Assembly: GCF_029910655.1 (NCBI RefSeq) | Contig: NZ_CP123897.1 | Coordinates: forward strand, 5,445,547-5,509,546 | Source of the DNA: Methylomonas sp. UP202 | Lineage (GTDB): Bacteria > Pseudomonadota > Gammaproteobacteria > Methylococcales > Methylomonadaceae | Length of the DNA: 64,000 nucleotides | Reading direction: 5' to 3' | Shown here: positions 25,254 through 32,500 of the stretch, in pieces | How positions within the stretch are numbered: the first letter of the stretch is position 1 | Layout: each line of letters begins with the position of its first letter | Position numbers and translations under genes: made by a program | Notes under the pieces: model-generated | What the model saw: the letters and a program-made list of their open reading frames with translations, nothing else | What the model was told of the DNA's origin: nothing | Databases searched by the model: none

Positions 25254-26132
25254 TTAACCAGATAAACGCCGATACAAGGCCAGCACCCGCTCCGCGATCC
25301 CGCCGTCGCTGCAATACAACACGCCGCAATGGTTTAGATAAGTCGAGCCTTCCGGATTCAAGGCCAGCGGCCGGCCGCGCATGTCGCTAAACGGCGCGCC
25401 GGCTTCGCGAAACAGGCAGGCGGTGGCGGCATAGTCCCAGATGCTGCCGCCGCCGACTTGGGGTTTGGGGTATTTGAAGTAGCAAGCCGGGGTTTGCAGC
25501 GCCAGGCAGGCGTTCAGGGCCGCGCCGCCTTGCAGTTTCAGTTCGGTCTTTGCGTAGCCCAGTTCGGCGGCGATGCGCTCGAGCTCGGGCAAGGTCGCGG
25601 CGTAAAGCGGGTCGTCGGCGAAGCTTTTATCGGTGACGAAGGTCAGGATCGGGCTGCTTGGGGGCGCCGGCAACCGTTGCCGATTGCGCCAAGCGCCCCG
25701 GCCGGCAACGGCGCTATACAAGGTTTGGCTCAACGGGTCGTAGACCACGCCGATCGCCGGCGTGCCGTCGCGAGCCACCAGCGCGATAGCCACCGAATAG
25801 CCCGGCACGCCTTCGATAAACGGCAAGGTGCCGTCCAGCGGGTCTATGCACCAGAAATAATCCTTGGCGAGCCGGGCCCGGTCGTCCGGACTTTCCTCGG
25901 ACAGCAGAGCCAAGTCGTAATGCGCACAAGTCGGCAGCAGTACTTGCAAAATCGCATCCTGGCTCAGGTGATCGACTTCGGTGACCACTTGCGCGGCCAG
26001 GCTGGCGCCACCGGCCTTGGTGTTGACCGCGACGTCGCGCGCGGCGCGGCGGGAGATCAGTTGGCCGGCCTGATAGGCCGCCGAGATCGCGCATTGGCCG
26101 AGCAGGTGTAAATCCAGGTCGCTGAGTCGCAT
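25254..26132 (-). CDS. Inositol monophosphatase/CysQ-like phosphatase
   Basis: A 292-residue Mg2+-dependent phosphatase of the IMPase fold. The metal site is visible: LLSEESPDD (Glu-Glu), [20 protein letters not shown] (DPxDGT motif) and [12 protein letters not shown] (WD motif). Relatives hydrolyse 3'-phosphoadenosine phosphates (CysQ), inositol phosphates or histidinol phosphate; the insert and the context do not decide. It overlaps the 3' end of the upstream kinase-like gene by 76 bases, so the two are co-transcribed. Confidence 0.88.
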   Translation of the reverse strand: MRLSDLDLHLLGQCAISAAYQAGQLISRRAARDVAVNTKAGGASLAAQVVTEVDHLSQDAILQVLLPTCAHYDLALLSEESPDDRARLAKDYFWCIDPLDGTLPFIEGVPGYSVAIALVARDGTPAIGVVYDPLSQTLYSAVAGRGAWRNRQRLPAPPSSPILTFVTDKSFADDPLYAATLPELERIAAELGYAKTELKLQGGAALNACLALQTPACYFKYPKPQVGGGSIWDYAATACLFREAGAPFSDMRGRPLALNPEGSTYLNHCGVLYCSDGGIAERVLALYRRLSG

Positions 26133-27118
26133 CGGGTCTCCGTCAATTGGGCGATGACTTGCCGCGTCAGCCGTTCGCTGTAGCTGTCGCGCGGCCAATG
26201 GCCGGGACTCCAGCCTTTTAAAAAGCGGTGAAAGTCGGTCCACGCCAGCGGGTACAAGGCTCGCCAATCGCGCTCCAGCGCGGCGGCGTCGATATCCGGG
26301 CGCTTGGCGCTTATGGCCCGGCGCAGGGCGGCGAAGTAGATCGCCAGCAGTTCGGACTCGCGGCGTTCGCATTCCGGCAAGGGTAGGCAACTGTCGATGA
26401 AGTAGGCCACGTCCTTGATGCCCGGCCCGCCGCCGACGTATTGAAAATCCACCGCCGCGACTGGGCCGCGCTCGGCGAAGCAAAAATTGTCCAGCTTGGC
26501 ATCGCCGTGTACCAGGGTTTGAAACGGGCTGGCGCTCAGCGCCCGGTCAATCGCGGCGGCGGCCTGTTGTAACGGCGGATCGTTCAACGCCTGCAACTCG
26601 TCGGGCCGGGTCTCCAGATGCCAGTATGTACCGGTCGGCCACAGGCCTTCCGGCGTAACGCCAAGGAAAGTCGCGTGAAAATTCGCCAGCCAGTCCAGAC
26701 AGGCGCTTAAATCGTCCTCCGCAATCCGCGAGCGGCGGCGGCCGAAACCGGCGGCGTCCAGGTCTTCCAGGATCAGCACCACTTCGTCGCCGAACCTGGC
26801 CGAGGCCAAGCTCGCCGGCACCCGGCAAGCGCTGTCGCAACGCGAACTCCAATCGCTATACCAGACGGTTTCGACTTGATAGGAGCGCAATTTGCGCCGG
26901 TGCGAGAGGTCGCCGTGCCCGATGCGCGGCGGCTTGACGTGCTTGACCACGACGCCGGCGCGGTCGGCGCCGTGCAAGCGGTAGCGCACGATCCGGCCGT
27001 AGCCGCTCCACAAGCGCTGCACCACCTGTTGCGACTCGGCCTGGGCGGCGCCGGTGGCTTGGCAAATCAGGGCGGCGATGTCGGGCGGCATAAGCAGTCG
27101 GGCTGAGAAAATCGTCAT
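26057..27118 (-). CDS. CHK/ecdysteroid-kinase-like phosphotransferase
   Basis: A 353-residue APH/choline-kinase-fold protein. The catalytic loop is [13 protein letters not shown] (HxDxxxxN) and the metal-binding site [20 protein letters not shown]. The pattern matches the EcKL/CHK-like group of small-molecule kinases found in bacteria and insects; the substrate is unknown. Two ATGs are possible (27118 and 27091); neither has a good ribosome-binding site. The stop lies inside the phosphatase gene that follows, and a threonine aldolase-like gene is divergent after 56 bases. The far C-terminus (after ETRCDS) lies in the overlap. Confidence 0.8.
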   Translation of the reverse strand: MTIFSARLLMPPDIAALICQATGAAQAESQQVVQRLWSGYGRIVRYRLHGADRAGVVVKHVKPPRIGHGDLSHRRKLRSYQVETVWYSDWSSRCDSACRVPASLASARFGDEVVLILEDLDAAGFGRRRSRIAEDDLSACLDWLANFHATFLGVTPEGLWPTGTYWHLETRPDELQALNDPPLQQAAAAIDRALSASPFQTLVHGDAKLDNFCFAERGPVAAVDFQYVGGGPGIKDVAYFIDSCLPLPECERRESELLAIYFAALRRAISAKRPDIDAAALERDWRALYPLAWTDFHRFLKGWSPGHWPRDSYSERLTRQVIAQLTETRCDSATWIYTCSANARSRRPIRPAN

Positions 27119-27174
27119 TATACAAAGCGGCGATCTGGGTTAAGGTAACGCGACATTTGCATTCGGGATTTGCG

Positions 27175-28224
27175 ATGAACTTTGCCTCCGATAACTGGGC
27201 CGGCGCGCATCCGGCCATCGCCCAACATTTGCTGACCGTCTCGGCCGGTTTCGCCGCGCCCTACGGCGCCAGCGAGCTGGATCGCGCCGTCGAGCAGCGC
27301 TTTAACCAACTGTTCGAACGCGAGGTGGCGGTGTACTTCGTCGGCACCGGCACCGCCGCCAATTCGCTGGCGCTGGCTGCGATCAACCGGCCCGGCGGCG
27401 TGACCTTCTGTCATCGCGAAGCCCACATGCTGGAAGACGAATGCGGCGCGCCGGAATTTTTCACCCACGGCGCCCGGCTGGCGGCGGTCGACGGCGAGTT
27501 GGGCAAACTCGATCCGGCCAAGCTGGCGGCGGAGATTCGCCGCTTTCCGGCCGATTTCATCCACGCCGGCCAGCCGATGGCGGTATCCATCACCCAAGCC
27601 AGCGAAATCGGCACCGTTTACCGTCCCGACGAAATCGCCGCGATCGCCGAGGTGGCGCAAACCCACGGGCTGCCGCTGCACATGGACGGCGCCCGCTTCG
27701 CCAACGCCCTGGTCGCGCTAAACCTGACGCCGGCCGACATGACCTGGAAACTCGGCGTGGACATCGTGTCGTTTGGTGCCACCAAGAACGGTTGCTGGTG
27801 CGCCGAGGCGCTGGTGTTCATGAACCCGGCCGCCGCCAAGGATCTGCCCTTCATCCGCAAGCGCGCGGCGCAGTTGTTTTCCAAAAGCCGCTTTATCGCC
27901 GCGCAATTCCAGGCCTATCTGCACGACGGCCTGTGGCTGGCATTGGCCCGCCACGCCAACGCGATGGCCGCGCGACTGCAACAAGGCATCGCCGCCTCCG
28001 CCCGCGCCCGGCTGGCCTGGCCGGCCGAAGCCAACGAGGTCTTCGCTATATTGACCCAGGCCGACGCCGCCCGGCTGCGCTCGGCCGGCGCGGTGTTTTA
28101 TCCGTGGAATCCGCCGCATGCCGTGCCGGGCCTACTCGCCGAGCACGAAACCCTGGTCCGCCTGGTCGCCAGTTTTGCCACGCAACCGGACGACGTGGAG
28201 CGGTTTATCGATGTGTTGGGTTAA
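27175..28224 (+). CDS. Low-specificity threonine aldolase-like PLP enzyme
   Basis: A 349-residue fold-type I PLP enzyme that splits threonine or allo-threonine to glycine and acetaldehyde. Landmarks: NFASDNWAGAHPAIAQHL, GTGTAANSLALAA, HMDGARFANALVAL (the Asp binds the PLP pyridine nitrogen) and SFGATKNGCWCAEA with the Schiff-base Lys. The ATG at 27175 is preceded by GGGA; an upstream TTG at 27157 is less likely. Length is normal for the family. Confidence 0.9.
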   Translation: MNFASDNWAGAHPAIAQHLLTVSAGFAAPYGASELDRAVEQRFNQLFEREVAVYFVGTGTAANSLALAAINRPGGVTFCHREAHMLEDECGAPEFFTHGARLAAVDGELGKLDPAKLAAEIRRFPADFIHAGQPMAVSITQASEIGTVYRPDEIAAIAEVAQTHGLPLHMDGARFANALVALNLTPADMTWKLGVDIVSFGATKNGCWCAEALVFMNPAAAKDLPFIRKRAAQLFSKSRFIAAQFQAYLHDGLWLALARHANAMAARLQQGIAASARARLAWPAEANEVFAILTQADAARLRSAGAVFYPWNPPHAVPGLLAEHETLVRLVASFATQPDDVERFIDVLG

Positions 28225-28848
28225 TTGATACGGCGGAACCGCCGACGCGTTCCGCCGAGTGTTCACCGACCCAAAAATCGCAAACATCCAAAGGTTTGGG
28301 ATTCTACGGTTACCGGCGTTAATAAAAATGAATCACGGACACTCAGCGCCACGCCCGATGATTCAAACATTTCGTTGATCACAAAGCCGTCCCGCCCTTG
28401 GCTAAGCTCCAGCCACATACGGCGTCGAGCATTTTTTGCCCGGCCGACCACCAGCGATTCGAACCCACCTTTCCCGCCAGCCGGAGTCGCCCAAACAACT
28501 CGGCCGGAGTACAAACCTAGGTTTGTACTCCAATGCGCCGATCCCCTGCCGCCAAGCGCCGCGGCGAGAAATCGAGCGGATTGGGTCAACAATGTCTCCG
28601 CCGGAACCTGCCCCGCCTAATCGAGCAAAACGCAGCTTTTTTAGAGGTCCAAGGAAGTCCGTTAAACGCCCCGCCGGAATCGCGGGACCAATGGTTGGGG
28701 ATTGAGGTCAGGTAGGGCGGAAGCCATCAGGCGTTCCACCTTACGGGTTTGATCCACCAGCTGGAAGGAGGGCGCTGTTGGCGCCGAACTGAAACCGCCT
28801 GTCGATAGCGCAACGACGACAGCAAGAGACGGCGAGACGGAGCATGAC
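28225..28848. other. Gene-free region with palindromic repeats
   Basis: No convincing gene. It holds a copy of the GCGGAACCGC...GCGTTCCGC repeat (about 28230-28258) and a weaker one near 28713-28745, and a 26-base perfect palindrome at 28506-28531. Confidence 0.5.
28506..28531. repeat. Perfect 26-bp palindrome
   Basis: GGAGTACAAACCT and its exact reverse complement AGGTTTGTACTCC meet without a spacer around CCTAGG. It could be a cruciform, a repeat-family hairpin or a regulator binding site. Confidence 0.85.
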
Positions 28849-28872
28849 GGCTAACGTAGAGCTAACCGGGCG
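28849..28872 (-). other. attC-like half site (L'-R')
   Basis: On the minus strand this reads CGGTTAGCTCTACGTTAGCC, closely matching the L'-R' end of the complete attC at 32143-32220 (CTTAGCTACACGTTAGGC). It lies 28 bases after the stop of the antitoxin gene at 28900, the expected place for an attC, but the R'' arm is not recognisable. Confidence 0.45.
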
Positions 28873-28899
28873 CGGCACGATGAAACGTGACGCGCAGAC

Positions 28900-29127
28900 T
28901 CATTGCCTGATTTTGGCAAGAGCAGCGGCTTTTACTTCACTCCAGGGAACTACATCATCGGGGTTGGCAAGGTGATCTGCGAGGCGGCGGTCAAGCTCCG
29001 TTTTTTGCGCTTCGGTCAACGATGGCGTGGCGCCACGACTAACAATACCATCCCATATAGCTTCAACCAGTTCGATCTGCTCATCAATGCCAAGTACACG
29101 AGCTTGCTGTAAGAGTTGTGTATTCAT
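28900..29127 (-). CDS. Addiction module component (antitoxin), orphan
   Basis: A 75-residue protein of the Unchar_Addiction (TIGR02574-like) family: LGIDEQIELVEAIWDGIV, LTEAQKTELDRRLADHLANP, then DDVVPWSEVKAA. These proteins normally precede a RelE/ParE toxin gene. No such toxin follows on this strand, so it is an orphan. The ATG at 29127 was chosen over an upstream start. Its position, bounded by attC-like signals, suggests a gene cassette. Confidence 0.82.
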   Translation of the reverse strand: MNTQLLQQARVLGIDEQIELVEAIWDGIVSRGATPSLTEAQKTELDRRLADHLANPDDVVPWSEVKAAALAKIRQ

Positions 29128-29192
29128 GATCTGGCCCCCGTTCAAAGCTAACTAAGAATTCTACCGAGCTTTGCCGCCAATGTCGAACAGAG

Positions 29193-29258
29193 GCCTAACG
29201 TGAAAGTGAGGCGACCTGCACGGCTTTTCGCGCAGGTCGCCTCAACCGCAGGGTAGGT
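29193..29258 (-). other. attC-like integron recombination site, degenerate R''
   Basis: On the minus strand: a degenerate R'' (near 29252-29258), a perfect 12-bp stem GAGGCGACCTGC/GCAGGTCGCCTC (29232-29243 with 29208-29219), then CACTTTCACGTTAGGC with the canonical R' GTTAGGC (29193-29199). It lies about 20 bases after the stop of a small reading frame, as in a cassette. Confidence 0.6.
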
Positions 29259-29278
29259 TTCATGGATGAATTCCCTGC

Positions 29279-29400
29279 TTACTTGGTAGTGCCGTCGTGC
29301 TCGATCTTGCGAAGCACGACATGAATGGTGGCCAGGTAGAAATAGAACATCCAACTTAACCAAAGAGCCTAGTAGATACGCACCGAGTACCTTCTTCATC
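29279..29400 (-). pseudogene. Small membrane protein frame, apparently frameshifted
   Basis: An ATG at 29400 with CGAGG six bases upstream opens MKKVLGAYLLG; after a one-base shift the frame continues LWLSWMFYFYLATIHVVLR, then KIEHDGTTK and stop at 29279, directly before the attC-like site. Read together they give about 40 residues with one membrane helix. I infer a single-base deletion in a small cassette gene; the unshifted frame would read through the attC. Confidence 0.35.
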
Positions 29401-29508
29401 GGAAACCTCGAAAATGGCATGCGGCGCATGCATGGCAGCTGTTTACGATTTGAAAACCGGCCAATCAGGAATTTCCAATACCCAAATGAATCGGTATAAC
29501 AGTCTAGG

Positions 29509-29570
29509 GTGGGCAAGTTTGCCCACCGATGCCGTTTGATTCCGCGTGGGCACTAAATCGTGCCTACCCT
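29509..29570. repeat. Dispersed double-hairpin repeat (GTGGGCA family)
   Basis: GTGGGCAAGTTTGCCCAC followed by GTGGGCACTAAATCGTGCCTAC. A related GGCGGAACCGCTAGCGCGTTCCGCC hairpin follows at about 29614-29640. Confidence 0.8.
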
Positions 29571-29646
29571 GGCTACGCTGGATGCCGTCATGTGACGCGC
29601 GTGGCGTTCGATTTGGCGGAACCGCTAGCGCGTTCCGCCTTACGAA

Positions 29647-29874
29647 TTAGGCCTGATATTTAAGAAACTCTTCAACTGTCAGGCCAATATCCTTAGCGAT
29701 TTGCCGAAGTAAAATGGGTGAAATATCACGCCCCGCATGAAACGGCACAGTCGTGCATCTACCGTCAGGGTGGCGGAACTGTTTATGCGAACCACGTTGT
29801 CGGGTTTCTGTAAATCCCAATATTTCGAGCAAAGCGATAATTTCGCGAGGTTTAAGTACAGGTAAATTTCCCAT
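29647..29874 (-). CDS. hicA: HicA family mRNA interferase toxin
   Basis: A 75-residue HicA: LPVLKPREIIALLEILGFTE, then TRQRGSHKQFRHPDGRCTTV with the catalytic His in GSHKQF, and PILLRQIAKDIGLTVEEFL. HicA folds as a dsRNA-binding-like domain and cleaves mRNA. The ATG at 29874 lies 2 bases after the hicB stop; an in-frame TTG at 29880 would overlap it. The order hicB-hicA is the reverse of the classical hicAB but common. Confidence 0.92.
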   Translation of the reverse strand: MGNLPVLKPREIIALLEILGFTETRQRGSHKQFRHPDGRCTTVPFHAGRDISPILLRQIAKDIGLTVEEFLKYQA

Positions 29875-29876
29875 GC

Positions 29877-30086
29877 TCAAGCGACGACCACGTTTTGCGT
29901 TCCAACAAACTCTGCTTCCAATATCGGCTCACCATCTTCAAGTAACATTTCAATGACTTCCCGAAGATTTTGATTAAGTTCGTCCAATGATTCCGCTTGG
30001 CTATGCGCGCCGGTAAATCCGGGAATAAAGCCCACGTATAGTCCAGTGTCGCGACATCTTTCAATAATTGCCGTGTAAACTCTCAT
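29877..30086 (-). CDS. hicB: HicB family antitoxin
   Basis: A 69-residue HicB of the short type: YTAIIERCRDTGLYVGFIPG, then GAHSQAESLDELNQNLREVI and EMLLEDGEP. The partial RNase H-like fold inhibits HicA. There is no C-terminal HTH or RHH domain, so autoregulation may be weak or need other factors. It lies directly upstream of hicA. Toxin-antitoxin pairs are frequent in integron cassette tracts, where they stabilise the array. Confidence 0.9.
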   Translation of the reverse strand: MRVYTAIIERCRDTGLYVGFIPGFTGAHSQAESLDELNQNLREVIEMLLEDGEPILEAEFVGTQNVVVA

Positions 30087-30382
30087 GTTTCTCTACCCTC
30101 TTTGAATGTCGATTAAAAACCAAGCCGAATTTCCCCCGCTTGGATTTTATGAACAGAATTTCGTCATGCAATCAGCCGGATTTACCTTAGTATCACTCGT
30201 ATTAAAATTATCCAGAATCCCGAGTCTCGTAGCGTAATAGTGAAAAATCGCGGAATTCGTTTCGTTCAGGCTACGCTGGCTGCGTATCAGGTCGGATGCC
30301 ATCAGGTGGTCCGCCTGGCCTTCGATTTGGCGGAACCGCTAACGCGTTCCGCCTTACGGGTTACTGGTTGAGGCATTCAAAT
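30087..30382. other. Upstream region of hicBA with palindromic repeats
   Basis: No gene. A copy of the GGCGGAACCGCTAACGCGTTCCGCC hairpin lies at about 30332-30356, very like the one near 29614; the sequences before both copies (CTACGCTGG...ATGCC) are also related. Confidence 0.5.
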
Positions 30383-30451
30383 GTAGGGTGGGCAAGTTTG
30401 CCCACCGATGGCGCTTGATTCCGCGTGGGCACTAAATCGTGCCCACCCTAC
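30383..30451. repeat. Dispersed double-hairpin repeat (GTGGGCA family), complete copy
   Basis: GTAGGGTGGGCAAGTTTGCC...GTGGGCACTAAATCGTGCCCAC ending CCTAC; the outer GTAGGG and CCCTAC also pair, so the whole element is bounded by an inverted repeat. It cuts into the small frame at 30448-30582. Confidence 0.85.
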
Positions 30452-30582
30452 ATTACTTCCATAAGTGCATGAAGCTTAATTACAAAACTCCAATCATCTT
30501 CGCGAATGAACTCATTTGTGAAACCAGAGCGAATATGTAATCGGCTTTCTAGTTCTTCTGAAAATCGAATTAACTCGTCCAT
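30448..30582 (-). pseudogene. Truncated cassette gene, interrupted by a repeat element
   Basis: A 44-codon frame MDELIRFSEELESRLHIRSG, then FTNEFIREDDWSFVIKLHAL, MEVM and stop. The protein-like part ends exactly where the GTAGGGTGGGC repeat begins and supplies the stop codon. I interpret it as the 5' part of a longer gene whose remainder was displaced. Confidence 0.5.
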
Positions 30583-30596
30583 AATTCTAGCGATAA

Positions 30597-30671
30597 AGGT
30601 AACTTCACGATGGAAGTGTAACGACAACAGGAGCGAAGCTTTTGCCGGTCAAATTGACCCGCTGGTTATGC
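30597..30671 (-). other. attC-like integron site (weak)
   Basis: On the minus strand: R'' GCATAAC overlapping the stop of the gene at 30666, then CAGCGGGTCAATTTGACC, a mismatched stem around GCTTCGCTC, and R' GTTACCT 14 bases before the ATG of the next frame. It matches the site at 31048 in layout (AACCAG...TGACC...CTTCGCTC). The R'/R'' complement is imperfect. Confidence 0.45.
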
Positions 30672-31031
30672 ATTTTTGTCGTACCTTTTCTTTGCTTCCA
30701 TTAGCGTATTGCAAACATCCGCAGCAAAATCATTCAGATGCTCAATAGGAAGATTTTTTGCGTACCCACTTTTAGCCAAAACATTCGTTTTTGTTTCTGG
30801 CGTAATGTAATATGCCAGCAAGGCATCAAGTTCATTTATAACAAAATCTTTTTCAGCGTCTAAAAACTCTTCGGACTCGGAATTAAGCGTGATGTAATCC
30901 CATTCTACGTCACCTAACGAAGTTCTTCGTCTAGTTATCACGTAAGGAATGTTCTTTTCTGTACATTGATGAAACCAATGAGTTTCTTCTTCTTTGCTAG
31001 AACCGTTTTGATCTAGAAATTCAATTTTCAT
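30666..31031 (-). CDS. Hypothetical protein in a probable gene cassette
   Basis: A 121-residue protein that I do not recognise. It is soluble and acidic, with EEETHWFHQCTEKNIPYVIT, then RRTSLGDVEWDYITL and a helical C-terminus (FAADVCNTLMEAKKRYDKNA). It is more AT-rich than chromosomal neighbours. attC-like sites lie at both ends, 16 bases before the ATG and overlapping the stop, as expected for an integron gene cassette. Confidence 0.6.
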   Translation of the reverse strand: MKIEFLDQNGSSKEEETHWFHQCTEKNIPYVITRRRTSLGDVEWDYITLNSESEEFLDAEKDFVINELDALLAYYITPETKTNVLAKSGYAKNLPIEHLNDFAADVCNTLMEAKKRYDKNA

Positions 31032-31047
31032 AGGTTAATCCGATATT

Positions 31048-31120
31048 ACATAACGAATAGAGTTAACCTGCCAAAACTGAGCGAAGCGGAGTTTTGGTCA
31101 GATTTAACGACTGGTTAAAT
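31048..31120 (-). other. attC-like integron recombination site
   Basis: On the minus strand: R'' ATTTAAC (31114-31120), CAGTC, then an imperfect stem GTTAA-TG-CCAAAACT paired with AGTTTTGG-CA-TTAAC around CCGCTTCGCTC, and R' GTTATGT (31048-31054). Bulged bases (ATC, A against GG) break the stem, as in attC hairpins. The next ATG is 16 bases beyond R'. Confidence 0.55.
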
Positions 31121-31355
31121 GCCTTGGTGACATTTCCAAACAGTAATTTTGATTCAAGCAAAGAAACACGAATGACGCTGAAAATCATGGCTTAACCTGG
31201 AGGGAAAAACATATTTTCATGATTTCTTCAGCCATTATTTTCTATTTCTTTAATTATTTATTGCTTTCCAAGCCTTTAGAGATTGGCCCCGCATTTAACT
31301 ATTGATTATCAGGCAAACCTACCCATATGACCTGATATTAACCGCCCTTTCAGCC

Positions 31356-31421
31356 TGGGCGGGCAAGTTTGCCCACCGGTAGCGTTTGATTCCGCGTGGG
31401 CACTAAATCGTGCCCACCTTA
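31356..31421. repeat. Dispersed double-hairpin repeat (GTGGGCA family)
   Basis: GGCGGGCAAGTTTGCCCACC followed by GTGGGCACTAAATCGTGCCCAC. The preceding 31293-31355 matches, with about a quarter of bases changed, the sequence at 32505-32575 (ATTGATTATCA, then CAAA, then TGATATTAAC). Confidence 0.75.
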
Positions 31422-31628
31422 CATTACTACCCGCCAACAATTCTACTCGCGGCGGAGTGAATCCCCTGATGCCGCGCCGAGCACCGAAGGGTTCGAGCGG
31501 GAATTGCCCGACAGGGGCGCGGCAGGGATGCCGCGCGTTTTTGGAGGGCTATGGATAGCCCTTCCAAAAATCCCGCTCAAACCCGCAGGAGCGCAGGATG
31601 TAAGCGGCATGGGCTGTCGTTTCTTTTG

Positions 31629-31662
31629 GATACTTTTCTTTGGACAAGCAAAGAAAAGTATC
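31629..31662. repeat. Inverted repeat GATACTTTTCTTT / AAAGAAAAGTATC
   Basis: A perfect 13-bp stem with an 8-base loop (GGACAAGC). This TTTCTTTGGACAAGCAAAGAAA type sequence recurs in many proteobacterial genomes as an intergenic repeat; that statement is from memory. The surrounding 31440-31790 has no convincing gene. Confidence 0.75.
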
Positions 31663-31736
31663 TCGGCTGTCGGGCCGAAACCCGACATTAAAATCAGCTT
31701 CGCATTAGCGAAACACAAAATAAATTTGCTTTCAAT

Positions 31737-31768
31737 CCGCGTGGGCACAAACGCCGTGCCCACCCTAC
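31737..31768. repeat. Partial GTGGGCA-family hairpin
   Basis: GTGGGCACAAACGCCGTGCCCAC followed by CCTAC: a single-hairpin copy of the dispersed element, 23 bases from the 3' end of the XRE gene. Confidence 0.7.
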
Positions 31769-31790
31769 TACTCGGCTCTGGTCGCAATCT

Positions 31791-32135
31791 TTACTTGATT
31801 GCCTTTGCTTTATTGGCGCGTAGGCCGCGTAGCATTCTCAAGATTAGAGCTCGTTCGAGCGTTCCCTGGCATCTGTATAGGTCAAGAATCTCCAACTCGT
31901 CTGGCGAAAGTGCGAGCTGACCAGGCTTCGCGGAAGTCGCGTTCAAGAGATCATCCACGGAAACTTGGAGAGCGTCGGCAATGGGCTGTAGATAGGGCTT
32001 CGAAGGCGCCCTTGATGGATTCATCTCCCAGTTCGACACCGCTGCAACCGAAATGCCGAGGCGTCGACTCAACTCGGATGCAGTGATGCCTAGTTCCTTG
32101 CGGCGTGTCCGAATGAACTGACCGATCGATGTCAT
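31791..32135 (-). CDS. XRE family transcriptional regulator
   Basis: A 114-residue DNA-binding protein. The N-terminal HTH is clear: IGQFIRTRRKELGITASELS, then RRLGISVAAVSNWEMN, followed by PYLQPIADALQVSVDDLL. The C-terminal part (LSPDELEILDLYRCQ, ALILRMLRGL) looks like an oligomerisation helix pair. Its ATG lies 8 bases after the R' end of a canonical attC, so it is probably a gene cassette. No attC follows its stop; repeats fill that space. Confidence 0.85.
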   Translation of the reverse strand: MTSIGQFIRTRRKELGITASELSRRLGISVAAVSNWEMNPSRAPSKPYLQPIADALQVSVDDLLNATSAKPGQLALSPDELEILDLYRCQGTLERALILRMLRGLRANKAKAIK

Positions 32136-32142
32136 TTGAGCC

Positions 32143-32220
32143 GCCTAACGTGTAGCTAAGGGGCGCGCCGAAGGCGCGTCCCAGCGACCGAAGGGAGCGA
32201 ACTTGAGCGTAGGGTTAGGC
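32143..32220 (-). other. attC integron recombination site, canonical
   Basis: On the minus strand: R'' GCCTAAC (32214-32220), L'' region CTCAAG, internal hairpins including GGGACGCGCC-TTC-GGCGCGCCCC, L' CTTAGCTACAC and R' GTTAGGC (32143-32149). R'' and R' are exact complements. It starts 22 bases after the stop of the gene at 32243 and ends 8 bases before the ATG of the XRE gene, exactly as in cassette arrays. Confidence 0.8.
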
Positions 32221-32242
32221 CGCAATACCAGAGGAAAAATAC

Positions 32243-32500
32243 TCACGTTGTTTTCACCCCTTCAAGCACAAATAGCTTAAGTAGATTTAGCGCTTGAGAC
32301 TCGTTCTTACCCCAGCCGAGATGGTTGCGTCGGCCTCTCTCTGAGTAGTAAATAAGCCACTCGCTCCCCTCGCGGACAACGCAATACGACTCGTCTTGAT
32401 TTGAGTAAATGGAATACGCATTTTTTGGTATTTCGAGACGATCAAAGAATGCAATCAATTCTTCGACAGACCAACCAGTAGAGTCAGCGTTTTCGATCAT
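32243..32500 (-). CDS. Hypothetical protein, 85 aa, probable gene cassette
   Basis: A small soluble protein that I do not recognise: STGWSVEELIAFFDRLEIPK, NAYSIYSNQDESYCVVREGS, then WLIYYSERGRRNHLGWGKNE and a short helix. The shape (alternating strands with Trp/Tyr) resembles small immunity proteins, but this is only an impression. The ATG is 4 bases after a GTTAGGT half-site (32505-32511) and a full attC follows the stop. Confidence 0.6.
   Translation of the reverse strand: MIENADSTGWSVEELIAFFDRLEIPKNAYSIYSNQDESYCVVREGSEWLIYYSERGRRNHLGWGKNESQALNLLKLFVLEGVKTT

Noticed and set aside
28436..28520. tRNA-like GATTCGAACCCACC sequence on the minus strand
   Set aside because: The T-arm stem does not pair (GTGGG against CGCTG) and no anticodon arm or acceptor stem can be formed.
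28741..28845. Short frame (MLRLAVSCCRRC...) directly after the attC-like half site at 28849
   Set aside because: The position fits a cassette start, but the peptide has no protein-like pattern and runs into repeat sequence.
29148..29516. 122-codon frame on the minus strand
   Set aside because: It reads through an attC-like stem and a repeat. Only its middle part (MKKVLGAYLLG) looks coding, reported as a frameshifted cassette frame.
31443..31787. 114-codon frame containing FACPKKSIQKKRQPM
   Set aside because: It is a translation of an intergenic repeat with the TTTCTTTGGACAAGCAAAGAAA hairpin, a common false gene.
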